A DNA stretch of 64,000 nucleotides. Source: Anaeromyxobacter oryzae (lineage in GTDB: Bacteria > Myxococcota > Myxococcia > Myxococcales > Anaeromyxobacteraceae). The position numbers were made by a program, and so were the translations under genes. The notes beneath the pieces are model-generated. The model was not told the origin of the DNA. It worked only from the letters and a program-made list of their open reading frames with translations, and ran no database searches. Location: the NCBI RefSeq assembly GCF_023169945.1, contig NZ_AP025591.1, positions 3,778,481-3,842,480 on the forward strand. The letters are read 5' to 3'. Of this stretch, positions 18,166-28,800 are shown in pieces. The stretch's first letter is position 1. Each line of letters begins with the position of its first letter.

Positions 18166-20847
18166 ATGGCTGTCGACAAGAACAAGATCATCGCCGAGGC
18201 GACCAAGCTCGTTCAGAAGGGGGCGCTCGACAAGGCGATCGCGGCCTACCAGAAGATCACCGCCGAGGACCCGAAGGACGTCCGGATCCTCCTCAAGATC
18301 GGCGAGCTGTACCAGAAGAAGCGGGACGACAAGCTCGCCGCGGACGCGTTCCAGCGCGTCGCCGAGACCTACGCCGAGCAGGGCTTCTTCCTCAAGGCCG
18401 TCGCCGTCTACAAGCAGATCGTGAAGCTCGATCCGGAAGACCTCCGGGTCAACGAGCGGCTCGCCGGCCTGTACCAGCAGCTCGGGCTCCTCTCCGACGC
18501 CATGAGCCAGCTCCAGTTCATGGCGACCGCCCACGAGAAGGCGGGCGACGGCGCGAAGCTCACGGACGTGCTCGAGCGGATGGTGCAGCTCGACCCGGAG
18601 AACATCGCCTCGTCGATCAAGCTCGGCGAGCTGTACGCGCGCTCGAACCAGCCCGGCCCCGCCCTCGAGTGCTTCCGCCGCGCGGCCGACTATCTGAAGA
18701 AGCACAGCCGCGCCGACGAGTTCCTCAAGGTGGCGGAGCGGATCGCCGTGCTGCAGCCGGACGATCACGGCCTCACCCGCGAGCTCGCGAACATCTACCT
18801 CGCGAAGGGCGACACGAAGCGCGCGCTCGCGAAGCTCCAGCTCTGCTTCAAGGCGAACCCGAAGGACGTCGACACGCTGCAGCTGCTGGCGCAGGCGTTC
18901 CGGGACCTCGGCCAGACGACGAAGACGATCTCCGTCTACAAGGAGCTCGCGCACGTCCACGAGGAGCTGGGCCGCGCCGCCGACGCGAGGAGCACCTGGC
19001 GGAAGGTGCTCGAGCTCGCGCCCGACGACGAGGACGCCGCGGCCGTGCTCGGGACCGCGCGCGCCGCGCCGACGCCGCCGCCGGCGGCCGCGCCCGCGCC
19101 CGCGGCGGCAGCGCCGCGCGCGCCGCCCCCGGGGCCGCCGCCCGGCGCGCGCCCGGCGCCGCCCGTCCCCGCGTCTGCCGCGCCGGAAGCGATCTCGAAG
19201 CTGCTCACGGAGACCGACGTCTACGTGAAGTACGGGCTGCACGACAAGGCGCTCGACCACCTGCGGAAGGTCCTCGCGATCGCCCCGCAGTCCGCCGCCG
19301 CGCTCGAGCGGGTGCGGGACATCCACGTCGCTGCGCGCCGGCCCGCGGACGCCGGAGAGGCGGGCGCGGCGCTGGTGCGTGCGCTCCTCGCGAGCGGCGA
19401 GCACGATCTGGCGCGGGACGCGGTCGTGCGCCTCAGGTCCATCGACCCGGGGCACCCCGACCTCGCCGAGCTGAGCGCGGCCGCGGGCGGAACCGAGGAG
19501 GTCGAGCTCGAGCCCGCCGACGCCGCGGAGGTGGCGGACGTCCAGGACGGAGTCGAGCTGCAGGACGTCGACCTCGAGCCGGACGCCGCCGCCGAGGTCG
19601 CCGAGCCCATCGACGACGACGCCCTGGCGCTCGCCGCGGCGGGTGCGGAGGGCGACGAGGTCGTCGAGGACGAGCCCGCGCTGCCGCCGCCGGACGAGGG
19701 TGTCGCGCTCGAGGTGGAGGAGCCCGAGTACGCCGCGGAGGCGGAGCCGGACCTCGCCGCGGCCGGTGATGCGCTCGCCGAGGCCGCCGCGCTCGCCTCG
19801 GCGGAGGCGGAGGAGGTGGTGGACGAGCCGGCGCCGCCGCCCGCGCCCGTTCGCGCCGCGCCGCCGCCGCCCGCGCCTCGCGCGCCCGCGCCGCCCCGGG
19901 GGTCGGTGCTCGCGCCGCCGCCGCCCGCCGCCGTCCCGGCGCCCGTCGCCGCCGCGGACGACGAGGAGGCGGATCTCTCGGACGAGCTCGAGGAGACGGA
20001 CTTCTTCCTCGAGCAGGGGCTCCTCCAGGAAGCGCGCGACGCGCTCACGAACCTCCTCACGTTCTACCCGGGCCACCGCGGGGTCGAGGAGAAGCTCGCC
20101 GACGTGGAGCGGCGCGCCGCCGCGGCCCGCCCGCCCCCGCCCGCGGCAGCGCCTCGGCCAGGGCCGCGCCCCGCGGCGGCCGCGCCGGCGGTCGACGAAG
20201 GCTTCGACATCGCGCGGGAGCTGGAGGAGGAGCTCGGGGGCGCACCCGCGGCGCCGCCCCTCGAGGACGAGTTCCAGTACTCGGTCGAGGACGTCTTCAA
20301 CCAGTTCAAGAAGGGCGTCGAGCAGACGGTGAAGCTCGAGGACACGGCGACGCACTACGACCTCGGCATCGCCTACAAGGAGATGGGCCTCCTCGACGAC
20401 GCGGTGCACGAGTTCGAGGTCGCGCTCAAGGGCAACGACCGCAAGAAGGAGGTCGATTGCCTGTCGATGATCGGCCTCTGCCAGATGCAGAAGGGGGCCG
20501 CGAAGGAGGCCATCCGGGCCTACCGGCGCGCGCTCGGCTCCGAGTGGCTCTCGAAGGAGGCGGTGAAGGCCGTCCACTACGAGCTCGGCTCCGCGTACGA
20601 GGCCGCCGGCGAACGCGAGGTGGCGCTCCACTATCTGCAGAAGGTGAACCGGATCGAGCCGGGCTTCCGGGACGTCGCGAGCCGCGTGTCGGCGCTCGGG
20701 GGCGGCCCGGGGCGGCCGCCTGCCGACGCGGAGCCGCGGCCCGCGGCGCGCGCGAACGGGACCGCGCCCCGCCCCACCGCCGCGCCCGCCGCCACGCCCG
20801 CGGCGCGCCCCGTCGTCGGACCGAAGAAGAACATCGGGTACCTCTAG
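18166..20847 (+). CDS. sgmX: Multi-TPR protein, SgmX-like activator of polar type IV pili
   Basis: 893-residue soluble protein. TPR repeats fill about residues 1-295 (first pair ALDKAIAAYQKITAEDPKDV). A Pro/Ala linker covers 299-342 and another TPR pair 343-440. An acidic low-complexity part (443-545) and a second Pro-rich stretch precede DELEETDFFLEQGLLQEARD. The C-terminal TPR block lies at about 725-842 and contains THYDLGIAYKEMGLLDDAV. The tail ends KKNIGYL. In M. xanthus, SgmX is a TPR protein that joins MglA-GTP to the polar T4P machine; as I recall its gene follows accC, as here. TPR content is certain; the name rests on synteny and architecture. Confidence 0.75.
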   Translation: MAVDKNKIIAEATKLVQKGALDKAIAAYQKITAEDPKDVRILLKIGELYQKKRDDKLAADAFQRVAETYAEQGFFLKAVAVYKQIVKLDPEDLRVNERLAGLYQQLGLLSDAMSQLQFMATAHEKAGDGAKLTDVLERMVQLDPENIASSIKLGELYARSNQPGPALECFRRAADYLKKHSRADEFLKVAERIAVLQPDDHGLTRELANIYLAKGDTKRALAKLQLCFKANPKDVDTLQLLAQAFRDLGQTTKTISVYKELAHVHEELGRAADARSTWRKVLELAPDDEDAAAVLGTARAAPTPPPAAAPAPAAAAPRAPPPGPPPGARPAPPVPASAAPEAISKLLTETDVYVKYGLHDKALDHLRKVLAIAPQSAAALERVRDIHVAARRPADAGEAGAALVRALLASGEHDLARDAVVRLRSIDPGHPDLAELSAAAGGTEEVELEPADAAEVADVQDGVELQDVDLEPDAAAEVAEPIDDDALALAAAGAEGDEVVEDEPALPPPDEGVALEVEEPEYAAEAEPDLAAAGDALAEAAALASAEAEEVVDEPAPPPAPVRAAPPPPAPRAPAPPRGSVLAPPPPAAVPAPVAAADDEEADLSDELEETDFFLEQGLLQEARDALTNLLTFYPGHRGVEEKLADVERRAAAARPPPPAAAPRPGPRPAAAAPAVDEGFDIARELEEELGGAPAAPPLEDEFQYSVEDVFNQFKKGVEQTVKLEDTATHYDLGIAYKEMGLLDDAVHEFEVALKGNDRKKEVDCLSMIGLCQMQKGAAKEAIRAYRRALGSEWLSKEAVKAVHYELGSAYEAAGEREVALHYLQKVNRIEPGFRDVASRVSALGGGPGRPPADAEPRPAARANGTAPRPTAAPAATPAARPVVGPKKNIGYL

Positions 20848-20862
20848 GATCGCAGGACGCGC

Positions 20863-21792
20863 GTGACCTACCTCGAATTCTACGAGCTGTCGCAGGAGCC
20901 CTTCTCGAACGCGCCGGTGTCGCGGTTCTACTACTCGTCCGCCCAGCACGCGCAGGCGCTGATGCGCCTCACGCACGCGGTCTCGAACATGAAGGGCCTC
21001 GCGGTGCTGGTCGGCGACATCGGCGCGGGCAAGACCACGCTGGCGCGCCGGATGCTCGACAGCCTCCCCGAGGACGAGTACGAGGCCGCGCTCCTCGTCA
21101 TCGTCCACTCCGGCATCACGGCGAGCTGGCTGCTCCGGCGCATCGCGCTCCAGCTCGGCGTCGAGAGCCCGGCCGAGGAGAAGCTCGCGCTCCTCGCGCA
21201 GCTGTACCAGCGGCTCGTCCGGATCTACGAGTCGGGCAAGAAGGCCGTCGTCCTCATCGACGAGGCCCAGATGCTCGCCACCCGGGAGATCATGGAGGAG
21301 TTCCGGGGGCTCCTGAACCTCGAGGTGCCCGAGCGGAAGCTCCTCTCCTTCGTCTTCTTCGGCCTGCCGGAGATCGAGGACAACCTGCGCCTCGATCCGC
21401 CGCTCGCGCAGCGCGTCGCGCTCAAGTACCGGCTCGAGCCGCTGAGCGCGGAGGCCACCGAGGCCTACGTGCGCCACCGCCTCCGCCTGGCGGGCGCGGC
21501 CCGCGTCCCGTTCACGCCCGCCGCCATCGCCCGGGTCCACGAGCACACCCGCGGCACGCCGCGCGTCATCAACACGCTCTGCGACAACGCGCTGTTCGAG
21601 GGCTTCGTCGCCCGCGCCCGCGAGGTCGACGATCGCCTCGTGGACCGCGTCGCGCGGGATCTCGGGATCGAGCCCGCCGAGAAGGCGCCGCCGCCCGCGG
21701 AGCGCCCCGGCCCGGCGGGCCGCCCGGCCGAGCGGACGCGCATCGATCTCGCGGAGATCGACCGGTACCTCGAGTCGCTCGGCGCGAAGTAG
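20863..21792 (+). CDS. ExeA/GspA-like AAA ATPase
   Basis: 309 residues starting at GTG 20863, 15 nt after the sgmX-like gene. MTYLEFYELSQEPFSNAPV is the usual start of ExeA-type ATPases. Walker A GDIGAGKTT lies near residue 51, Walker B VVLIDEAQ near 129, and the arginine/sensor region GTPRVINTLCDNAL near 230. A Pro-rich linker leads to a short conserved-looking end RIDLAEIDRYLESL. ExeA normally works with ExeB to place a secretin in peptidoglycan. Here there is no ExeB partner, no membrane helix and no peptidoglycan-binding domain, so the role may differ. It could serve PilQ/T4P or the TamAB pair downstream. Confidence 0.8.
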   Translation: MTYLEFYELSQEPFSNAPVSRFYYSSAQHAQALMRLTHAVSNMKGLAVLVGDIGAGKTTLARRMLDSLPEDEYEAALLVIVHSGITASWLLRRIALQLGVESPAEEKLALLAQLYQRLVRIYESGKKAVVLIDEAQMLATREIMEEFRGLLNLEVPERKLLSFVFFGLPEIEDNLRLDPPLAQRVALKYRLEPLSAEATEAYVRHRLRLAGAARVPFTPAAIARVHEHTRGTPRVINTLCDNALFEGFVARAREVDDRLVDRVARDLGIEPAEKAPPPAERPGPAGRPAERTRIDLAEIDRYLESLGAK

Positions 21793-21907
21793 GCGGCGCG
21801 CCCAGGGCGTCGCCCGAAGGCGCGCTCCATCCCACACCGCGAGCTGAACGCCGCGATCTTGGCGCGGCGCGACGCGCGGGAGACAATCCGGGCGGAGCCG
21901 GATCGAC

Positions 21908-24900
21908 TTGAAGAAGCGGACCCTCGCCCTCGCGTTCCTCGCGCTCGTCGCGACCCTCGTGGTCGTGACGCTGGCGATCCTGCGCACGCGCTGGGCCGGC
22001 GAGCGGATCTGCGGCCTCGCCGCCGCGCGCGTGGAGGCCGCGACCGGCCTCGCCCTCTCGTTCGCGTCCTGCCGCGTCGACCCGCTCGCGTTCGAGGTCG
22101 AGGCCGAGCGGGTCGCGCTCGGGCCGCCGGGCGCGCCGGTCTTCTCCGCGGATGCGCTCTCGGCGCGCCTCGCGCCGGTCCAGGCGCTGGGGCGCCAGCT
22201 GCACCTCGAGCGCGTGGCCCTCGTGCGTCCGCGGCTCGCGGTGACGATCCCGGGGGGCGCGGGCGCCGGCGGGCCCTGCCCGCCGCCGTTCCTGTCCCGG
22301 TTCGAGGTCCGCCAGCTCGACGTCGAGGACGGCGCGCTCGACCTGTCCTTGCCGGGCGGCCGGCGCGTCGAGGTGGAGCGGCTCGAGGTCCGCTCGAGGC
22401 CGCCCGCGCGCACCCTCCGCGCCCTCGCCGCGCCGGCGCGCCGCGCGCGGGTGGCCGTCGAGACGGGGCCGGTCCGGGTCACGGCGGCCGGGCGGCGCTT
22501 CGCGGCCGCGCGCGTCGAGGGCGACGCCGAGCTCGCGCTCGACCTCTCGGAGCTCGACGTGTCCTCGGCCGCGGCGGAGGTCGAGGGCGCGCGCCTCTCG
22601 GTGCACGGCCGCGTGCGCGACCTCTGCGCGCCGCGCCTCGACGTCACCGCCCGGGCGGAGGGGCCGCTCGCGGCCCTGCTCGCGCTCGCAGGCGTGCCCT
22701 CGACGGTGGTGGGCACGGCGTCCGTCGAGGCGCGCGTGACCGGCGCCCCGGGCGCGCCCGCGGTGACCGCGACCGTCCGGACGCACGGCGTGCGCGTCGA
22801 GCGCTGGATCCCGGGCGACCTCGAGGCGCAGGTGCGGCTCGCGCCGGACGCGCTCGTGGTCGACCGCCTGGCGATCGCCGCCCAGGGCGGCACGGCGGTG
22901 GCCCACGGCACGGTCAAGCTCGGGCGCGGCCTGCGCATCGACGCGGAGGTGGACTCGGCGGGCGTGGACCTCGCCGAGGTGCTGGACCGGCTCGGCGTCA
23001 CCGGGCCCTGGATCACCGCCAGGCTCGACGGCAAGGGACGGATCGCCGGCACGCTCTCGCCGCCGCAGCTCGTGGGATCGTTCTCCGGCGACGTGCGCGG
23101 GTTCAAGGCGCTCACGCGGTCCTGGGCGGTCGGCGCGGGAGACCCCGGGATCCTGGCGTTCGCGAAGGGGCGGCTCGAGACCGGGCTGCGCGTCGACCGC
23201 GCGGGCCTGTTCATCGACGGCGCGCGGCTGACGGTCGGGCGGGGGACGGTCGAGGCGGACGGCGTCGCGTGGTTCGACGCGGCGCGCGGGTTCTCCGTGC
23301 GCTGCCGCGGTGACGTGGACTTCTCCGCGCTCGGGCGGCTCGCGACGATCCCCTGGAGCGGCCGGGGCACGGTCGAGGCGGCGATCGGCGCGGCGCCCTA
23401 CGGCAACCCACACGTCACCGGCCGGGCGCGGCTCGAGGGCTTCCACTTCCTCGAGATCGACCTCGGCGCCGTCGCCACCGACTTCACCTACGACGACTTC
23501 CTCCTCCACTTCCGCGGCGCGGAAGGCGCGCTCGGCGCGTCGCGCTACCGGGCCGAGGCCCTCGTCGACCTCTCCCGGTACCCGACGCGGATCGTCTCCT
23601 CGCGCCTCGAGGTGCAGGGGCGGATCCGCGATCTCCTGGACGCCGTGCGCGACTGGCTGCCGAGGACCCGCGGCCTGCGCGACGTCGTGGACGGCGACGT
23701 GGAGCTCGTCGGGACCGGCAGCGGTCGCGCGGACGCGCTCGACGCGGACTTCGACGCGAGGCTCGGGGCCGGGGCCCTCGTCGGCCGCCGGTACGAGTCC
23801 GGCCGCGCGGCGGGGAAGATCCTCGCCGGTGAGACGATCCGCCTCGATCGCGGCGAGCTCCGGCGCGGCACGGGTATCGCGCGCATGGAGGGGCGCTGGG
23901 GCGTCGCGCCGCCGTTCCCGTGGAAGCTCGACGTCTCCTTCTCCGGCGTGCCGATCGCGGATCTGCAGCTCCCCGGGACGTGGGAGGGCTCGGCGAGCGG
24001 CAGGGCCGTGCTCGGCGGCGCGTACGAGCACCCCGACGTGCGGTTCGCCGCGAACGGCGACGCGGTGGCGCTCGACGGCGTGCCCCTCGGGACGGTCCAG
24101 GCGGGCGGCACGCTCGTCGAGCGGCAGCTCGTGGTGACCGGCAGCGCGGACGGGATCGACTTCTCCGGCGAGGTGCGCCTCGAGGGGGCGCGGCCGTTCC
24201 GGGCGCGCGCGGACCTGGCCCTCGAGGACGCCGCGCGCCTCGTCCCCGGCGGCGCGCCGGCGGGGCTGCACGCGCGCGTCCACGGCGTGGCGACGCTCGA
24301 GGGCGCGCTGGACGATCCGGCCCAGGGCCGCGGCGCCGCGACCCTCGACCGGCTGCAGGCCTCCTACGCGGATCTCCGCGTCGAGGCGGCCACGCCGGCG
24401 TCGCTCTCGTACGCTGCGGGACGGCTCTCGCTGGCGCCGCTGACGGTCCGGGGGATGAACACGGAGCTCACCGTCGCGGGCTCGCACGGCCCCGGCGGCC
24501 GCCTCGACGTCGCCGCGTCCGGGGGCGTGGACCTGCGCCTCCTCGGCGCGCTCGTCCCCGCGCTCCGCCGCGCCCACGGCCAGCTCGCGGTCGAGGCCCA
24601 CGTCGGCGGGACCATCGAGGAGCCCGTGCTCGTCGGGTCCGGCCGGGTCTCGGACGCGGGGTTCCAGGTGCGCGGCGCGGCGGTCTCGTTCTCCGGCGTC
24701 CGCGGCGACCTCGCCTTCTCGCAGAACCGGGTCCTGTTCGACGGCCTCACCGGGGACGTGAACGGCGGCAGCGTGCGGCTCGGCGGCGAGGTCGAGCTCG
24801 CGCGGTTCGCGCCGACCCGCATGCGCGTCGAGGCGGAGCTCGCCGACGTGCCGGTCGCGGTGCCGGCGTGGCTCCCGGTGACGCTCCGCGGCCGCGTGGA

Positions 24901-25828
24901 GGTGGACGGCACCCCCGAGTCCGCGCTCCTCACCGGCCGCCTGCACGTGGTCCGCGCGCGCTACACGGCCGACGTGGATCTGGAGGGCAGCCTGCTCGAG
25001 CTGCGGCGCCGCCCGCCCCCGCCGCCCCGTTCCTACGACAAGTCCGGCGAGTGGCTGCAGCTCGACCTCCAGCTCGCGGTGGACGGCGACGCGCGCGTGG
25101 AGAACGACCTCGTCCGGGGCTCGCTCGGCGGCGCGCTGACCGTCACCGGGACCCTGGCGGCGCCGGGGGTGGCGGGGAGCCTCGCGATGGGCGAGGGCAG
25201 CCGGCTCGTGTTCCGCGGGAACGAGTTCATCCTCACGCACGCCGTGCTCGAGTTCACCGACCGGCACGGCGTCGAGATCGCGCTCGACGTCCACGGACAG
25301 TCGCAGGTGCGCGACTACGAGGTCCTGATGACCGTCTCCGGCTCGCTGTCGCGGCCGGACGTGAGCCTCACGAGCGTCCCCGCGCTCCCGCAGCCGGACA
25401 TCGTGACGCTCCTGTCGCTCGGGTTCACGCGCCGCGACGCCGCCGCCGGGACCGGGGTGGGCGGGGTCGCGACGGCCGCCGCCGCGCAGGCGCTCTTCTC
25501 CGCTTCCGGGCTCGACGAGCAGGTGCGCCGGTTCCTCCCGCGCGGCGGCCCGATCCGCGACCTCTCGATGCGGATCACGAGCGCGTACTCCGAGGAGACG
25601 GGGCAGGTGGAGCCGCGCGCCGAGTTCGAATCGTGGCTCCTGCGCGATCGCCTCCGGCTCCTGCTGCAGGCGCCGCTCGGCGGCGCGCGGGGCCGCAAGG
25701 CGCAGGCGGAGCTCCGGCTCGGGCAGCACACGGCGGTGCAGTACCAGTGGGAGAACGACAACCCGGACGTCTCGACCGGGGATCACGGCGTCGACCTGAA
25801 GCTGCGGTGGGAATGGACGGATCGGTGA
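21908..25828 (+). CDS. tamB: TamB-family translocation and assembly module protein
   Basis: 1306 residues starting at TTG 21908 with GGAG upstream. An uncleaved N-terminal membrane anchor (about 5-25) precedes a very long AsmA/TamB-like repetitive beta structure. The C-terminal TamB domain includes GEGSRLVFRGNEFILTHAVLEF and PALPQPDIVTLLSLGFTRRD. TamB proteins bridge the inner and outer membranes and help outer-membrane protein insertion or lipid transport with a BamA-type partner, which is encoded next with overlapping stop and start. Frequent turns D/G and strand repeats agree with a taco-shaped beta-helix. The long antisense frame over this gene is a composition artefact. Confidence 0.9.
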   Translation: MKKRTLALAFLALVATLVVVTLAILRTRWAGERICGLAAARVEAATGLALSFASCRVDPLAFEVEAERVALGPPGAPVFSADALSARLAPVQALGRQLHLERVALVRPRLAVTIPGGAGAGGPCPPPFLSRFEVRQLDVEDGALDLSLPGGRRVEVERLEVRSRPPARTLRALAAPARRARVAVETGPVRVTAAGRRFAAARVEGDAELALDLSELDVSSAAAEVEGARLSVHGRVRDLCAPRLDVTARAEGPLAALLALAGVPSTVVGTASVEARVTGAPGAPAVTATVRTHGVRVERWIPGDLEAQVRLAPDALVVDRLAIAAQGGTAVAHGTVKLGRGLRIDAEVDSAGVDLAEVLDRLGVTGPWITARLDGKGRIAGTLSPPQLVGSFSGDVRGFKALTRSWAVGAGDPGILAFAKGRLETGLRVDRAGLFIDGARLTVGRGTVEADGVAWFDAARGFSVRCRGDVDFSALGRLATIPWSGRGTVEAAIGAAPYGNPHVTGRARLEGFHFLEIDLGAVATDFTYDDFLLHFRGAEGALGASRYRAEALVDLSRYPTRIVSSRLEVQGRIRDLLDAVRDWLPRTRGLRDVVDGDVELVGTGSGRADALDADFDARLGAGALVGRRYESGRAAGKILAGETIRLDRGELRRGTGIARMEGRWGVAPPFPWKLDVSFSGVPIADLQLPGTWEGSASGRAVLGGAYEHPDVRFAANGDAVALDGVPLGTVQAGGTLVERQLVVTGSADGIDFSGEVRLEGARPFRARADLALEDAARLVPGGAPAGLHARVHGVATLEGALDDPAQGRGAATLDRLQASYADLRVEAATPASLSYAAGRLSLAPLTVRGMNTELTVAGSHGPGGRLDVAASGGVDLRLLGALVPALRRAHGQLAVEAHVGGTIEEPVLVGSGRVSDAGFQVRGAAVSFSGVRGDLAFSQNRVLFDGLTGDVNGGSVRLGGEVELARFAPTRMRVEAELADVPVAVPAWLPVTLRGRVEVDGTPESALLTGRLHVVRARYTADVDLEGSLLELRRRPPPPPRSYDKSGEWLQLDLQLAVDGDARVENDLVRGSLGGALTVTGTLAAPGVAGSLAMGEGSRLVFRGNEFILTHAVLEFTDRHGVEIALDVHGQSQVRDYEVLMTVSGSLSRPDVSLTSVPALPQPDIVTLLSLGFTRRDAAAGTGVGGVATAAAAQALFSASGLDEQVRRFLPRGGPIRDLSMRITSAYSEETGQVEPRAEFESWLLRDRLRLLLQAPLGGARGRKAQAELRLGQHTAVQYQWENDNPDVSTGDHGVDLKLRWEWTDR

Positions 25829-28800
25829 GCCGGCGCGCGTCCGGCGCGTACACGTGTCGCAGGACCCGCGCCGTGGCCGTCGCGGTGGCGGCGGCGCTCG
25901 CGCTCCCGGCCGCGGCCCGGGCCGGCGGGGCGCCGGCGCGAGTCGCCGCGGTCGATCTGCACCTCCCCGAGGGCGAGCCGCGGGAGGGCGCGGCGCAGCT
26001 GGTCGCCGTCGTCGTCGGCGAGCCGCTCTCCATCGCCGCGCTCCGGCTCACGGTCCAGCGGCTGTACCTCACCGGCCGGTACCGCAGCGTCGTCGTCCGG
26101 GAGCTCCCGGCGGACCCGCCCGCGGGCGCCAGAGGCACGTGGGTGCGCCTCGGCGTCGAGGCGCTGCCGATCCGGCGCGTCGAGCGGGTCGTGATCCGGA
26201 AGGATCGGGGCGGCCCCGACGAGGAGGCGCTGCGTGGCGCCGCGCGCCTCGATCCGGGCGATTCCTTCGACGACGTCGCGCTCGAGGAGGCGGTCGCGCG
26301 GGTGCGGGCGCTCCTCGGACGGCACGGCTTCCACGGCGCCGTGGTCGAGACGCGGGTGAGCGGGGACGCGCGCGTGGCCGTCGACCTCGCGGTCCGGACC
26401 GGATCCCCGACGCGCGTGCGGACCGTCCGCGCGGGCGAGCGCGGCGATCCCGCCGCGGCGTTCGCCGATCGGCTGCGCACGCGGCCCGGCGAGATCCTGG
26501 ACGAGGACGTGCTCGCGGACGACGTGCGGGCGCTGCGCGCCGCGCTGCACCACGCGGGCTACCGGCGCGCGCGCGTCGGGACGCCGGTGATCGCGGTCGA
26601 GGGCGCGACGGCGGACGTCGAGATCCCGGCGGCCGCCGGGCCGCGGATCGCGTTCGTCTACCGGGGGAACGAGGTGATCCCCGCGGCCGTCCTGGAGCGG
26701 CAGCTCGGGCTCGAGGAGGACCAGCCCGTCGACGCGCCCGCGATCGACGCGGCGGTGGACCGACTCCGCGCGTACTACCGGGCCCGCGGGTACGCCGCCG
26801 CGCGCGTCGAGGCCGAGGAGCGGCGGCTCGGCGCGGACCTGCTCGTCGTGCTCCACGTCCACGAGGGGCTCCCGTACCGGCTCGGGTCCGTCGTGGTCGA
26901 GGGGGTCTCGGCGCGGGAGCCCGCCGCGATCCGGGACCGCCTCTTCGCGCTGCTCGAGGCCGACGAGGGCGAGGCATCGGGCGGCGAGGACGACGCGGCC
27001 CGGGCGCTCCTCGCGTCGATCCCGGGCGTCACCGCGCCGCCGTCGTCGCCGCCGCCCCTCGCGCCCCGCGCCCGATGGGACGAGGCCGCGTGGGACCGCG
27101 CCGCGGAGCGGGTCGTGGGCGCCTACCGCGCCGAGGGGTTCCTGGAGGCGGTCTACCTCGGCGGCTCCGTCACGCTGGACGGCGCGCGCCGGATCGCCGA
27201 CGCCACCGTGCGGTTCCGCGAGGGGCCGCTCACGCGCGTGGAGTCGATCTCGTTCGAGGGGAACGCGGCGGTGTCGGTGCCGCTCCTCGCGAAGGAGTCC
27301 CGGCTCGCCCCCGGCGAGCCGCTCGCGTTCGACCGCGTCGAGGAGACGCGCGTCGCCATCCTCCGCCTGTACCTCTCGCGCGGCTACTACTACGCGCGCG
27401 TCGAGGCGCGGGAGGAGCTCGACCGGGAGCGCCACGTCGCTGCGGTCCGCTTCGTCGTCGACGAGGGGCCGCAGGTCCGGATCGGCCGCATCGTGGTCCT
27501 CGGGAACCGCCGCACCCGCGGCGAGCTGGTCCGGAGCGCCATCGACGTGGACGAGGGGCGGGTCTACGACCCCGAGGCCGTCGCGCGGAGCCAGGCGTCG
27601 CTCCTGCGCCTCGGGATCTTCCGATCGGTGAACCTCCGGCTCCAGGACGCGGACTCGCCGCAGCCCGTGAAGGACCTCGCGGTGGAGGTGGCCGAGCGGC
27701 CGTACGCGACGCTCACGCAGGGGCTCGGGTACTCGATCGCGAACGGGCCACGCGCGGAGCTCGAGTACACCCGGCCGAACGTGCTCGGCCGGGCCATCGA
27801 GCTCGCCGCGCGCGGGAAGGTGAACTACCTCGTGGACGTCGCGGGCTTCGGCCCGAACGTCGCGGGCAAGGACTTCGGCGAGCGCATCGAGGGGCGCGCC
27901 GACGTCGGCCTGCGCTGGAGCCGGCTCGAGCTCCTCCCGTTCCAGGCGAGCGCGCGCGCGGACGCCATCGGCGAGATCCTCCACCGCCGTGCGTACGACC
28001 TCCGCCGCCGGAGCGCCGTCTCCGGCCTGGACGTCGGCCTCACGTCGCGCGTCGGCTTCTCGCTCCAGTACGAGCTCGAGGTGGACGACATCCGGAGGAC
28101 GTCCTTCTCCGGCCAGCTCACGCAGGCGGACATCGAGCGGCTGCGGTTCGACGAGGGCGTCACGACCCTCCAGGTCATCCGGCCGTCGTTCACGCTCGAC
28201 TACCGCGACAACGCCGCCCACCCGCACCGGGGCTGGTTCGCCGCGGGCGCGTTCGAGTACGGGCACTCGCTCGGGAGCGGCGGAGACCGGGTGGCGCTGG
28301 GCCTGCTCCCCGGCTCGGACATCCACACCAACATGGTGAAGCTCTCCGGGACGGCCTCCGGCTACCTGCCCATCGGCCGCGCCAGCGTCCTCGCGCTGTC
28401 CCTCCGCGGCGGCCGGGTCTTCCCGCTCGACGACGGCTCGCGGACGATCATCCCGCGCCGCTTCTTCCTCGGCGGCGCGTCCACGATGCGCGGCTACGCC
28501 GAGGAGGAGATGATCCCCGAGGACGTCCGCGCGGATCTCTCCGCGGCGGCCCGGGCGTGCGCGACGTCGGTCACCGGCGTGGGCTGCACGGACCAGGGCC
28601 GCCGCATCGCGGCGGGGCAGCTGCCCGTGTCGGAGGGCGGCGAGGCGTTCGTGCTGGTCAAGAGCGAGGTGCGCCTGTCGCTCACGCCGTCGGTGGAGGC
28701 GGGCTTCTTCGTCGACGTCGGGAACGTGTGGCTGAACCCGAACGCCGTCGACCTGCTCGCGCTCCGGGCGAACGCCGGGCTCGGGCTCCGGTTCGTGACG

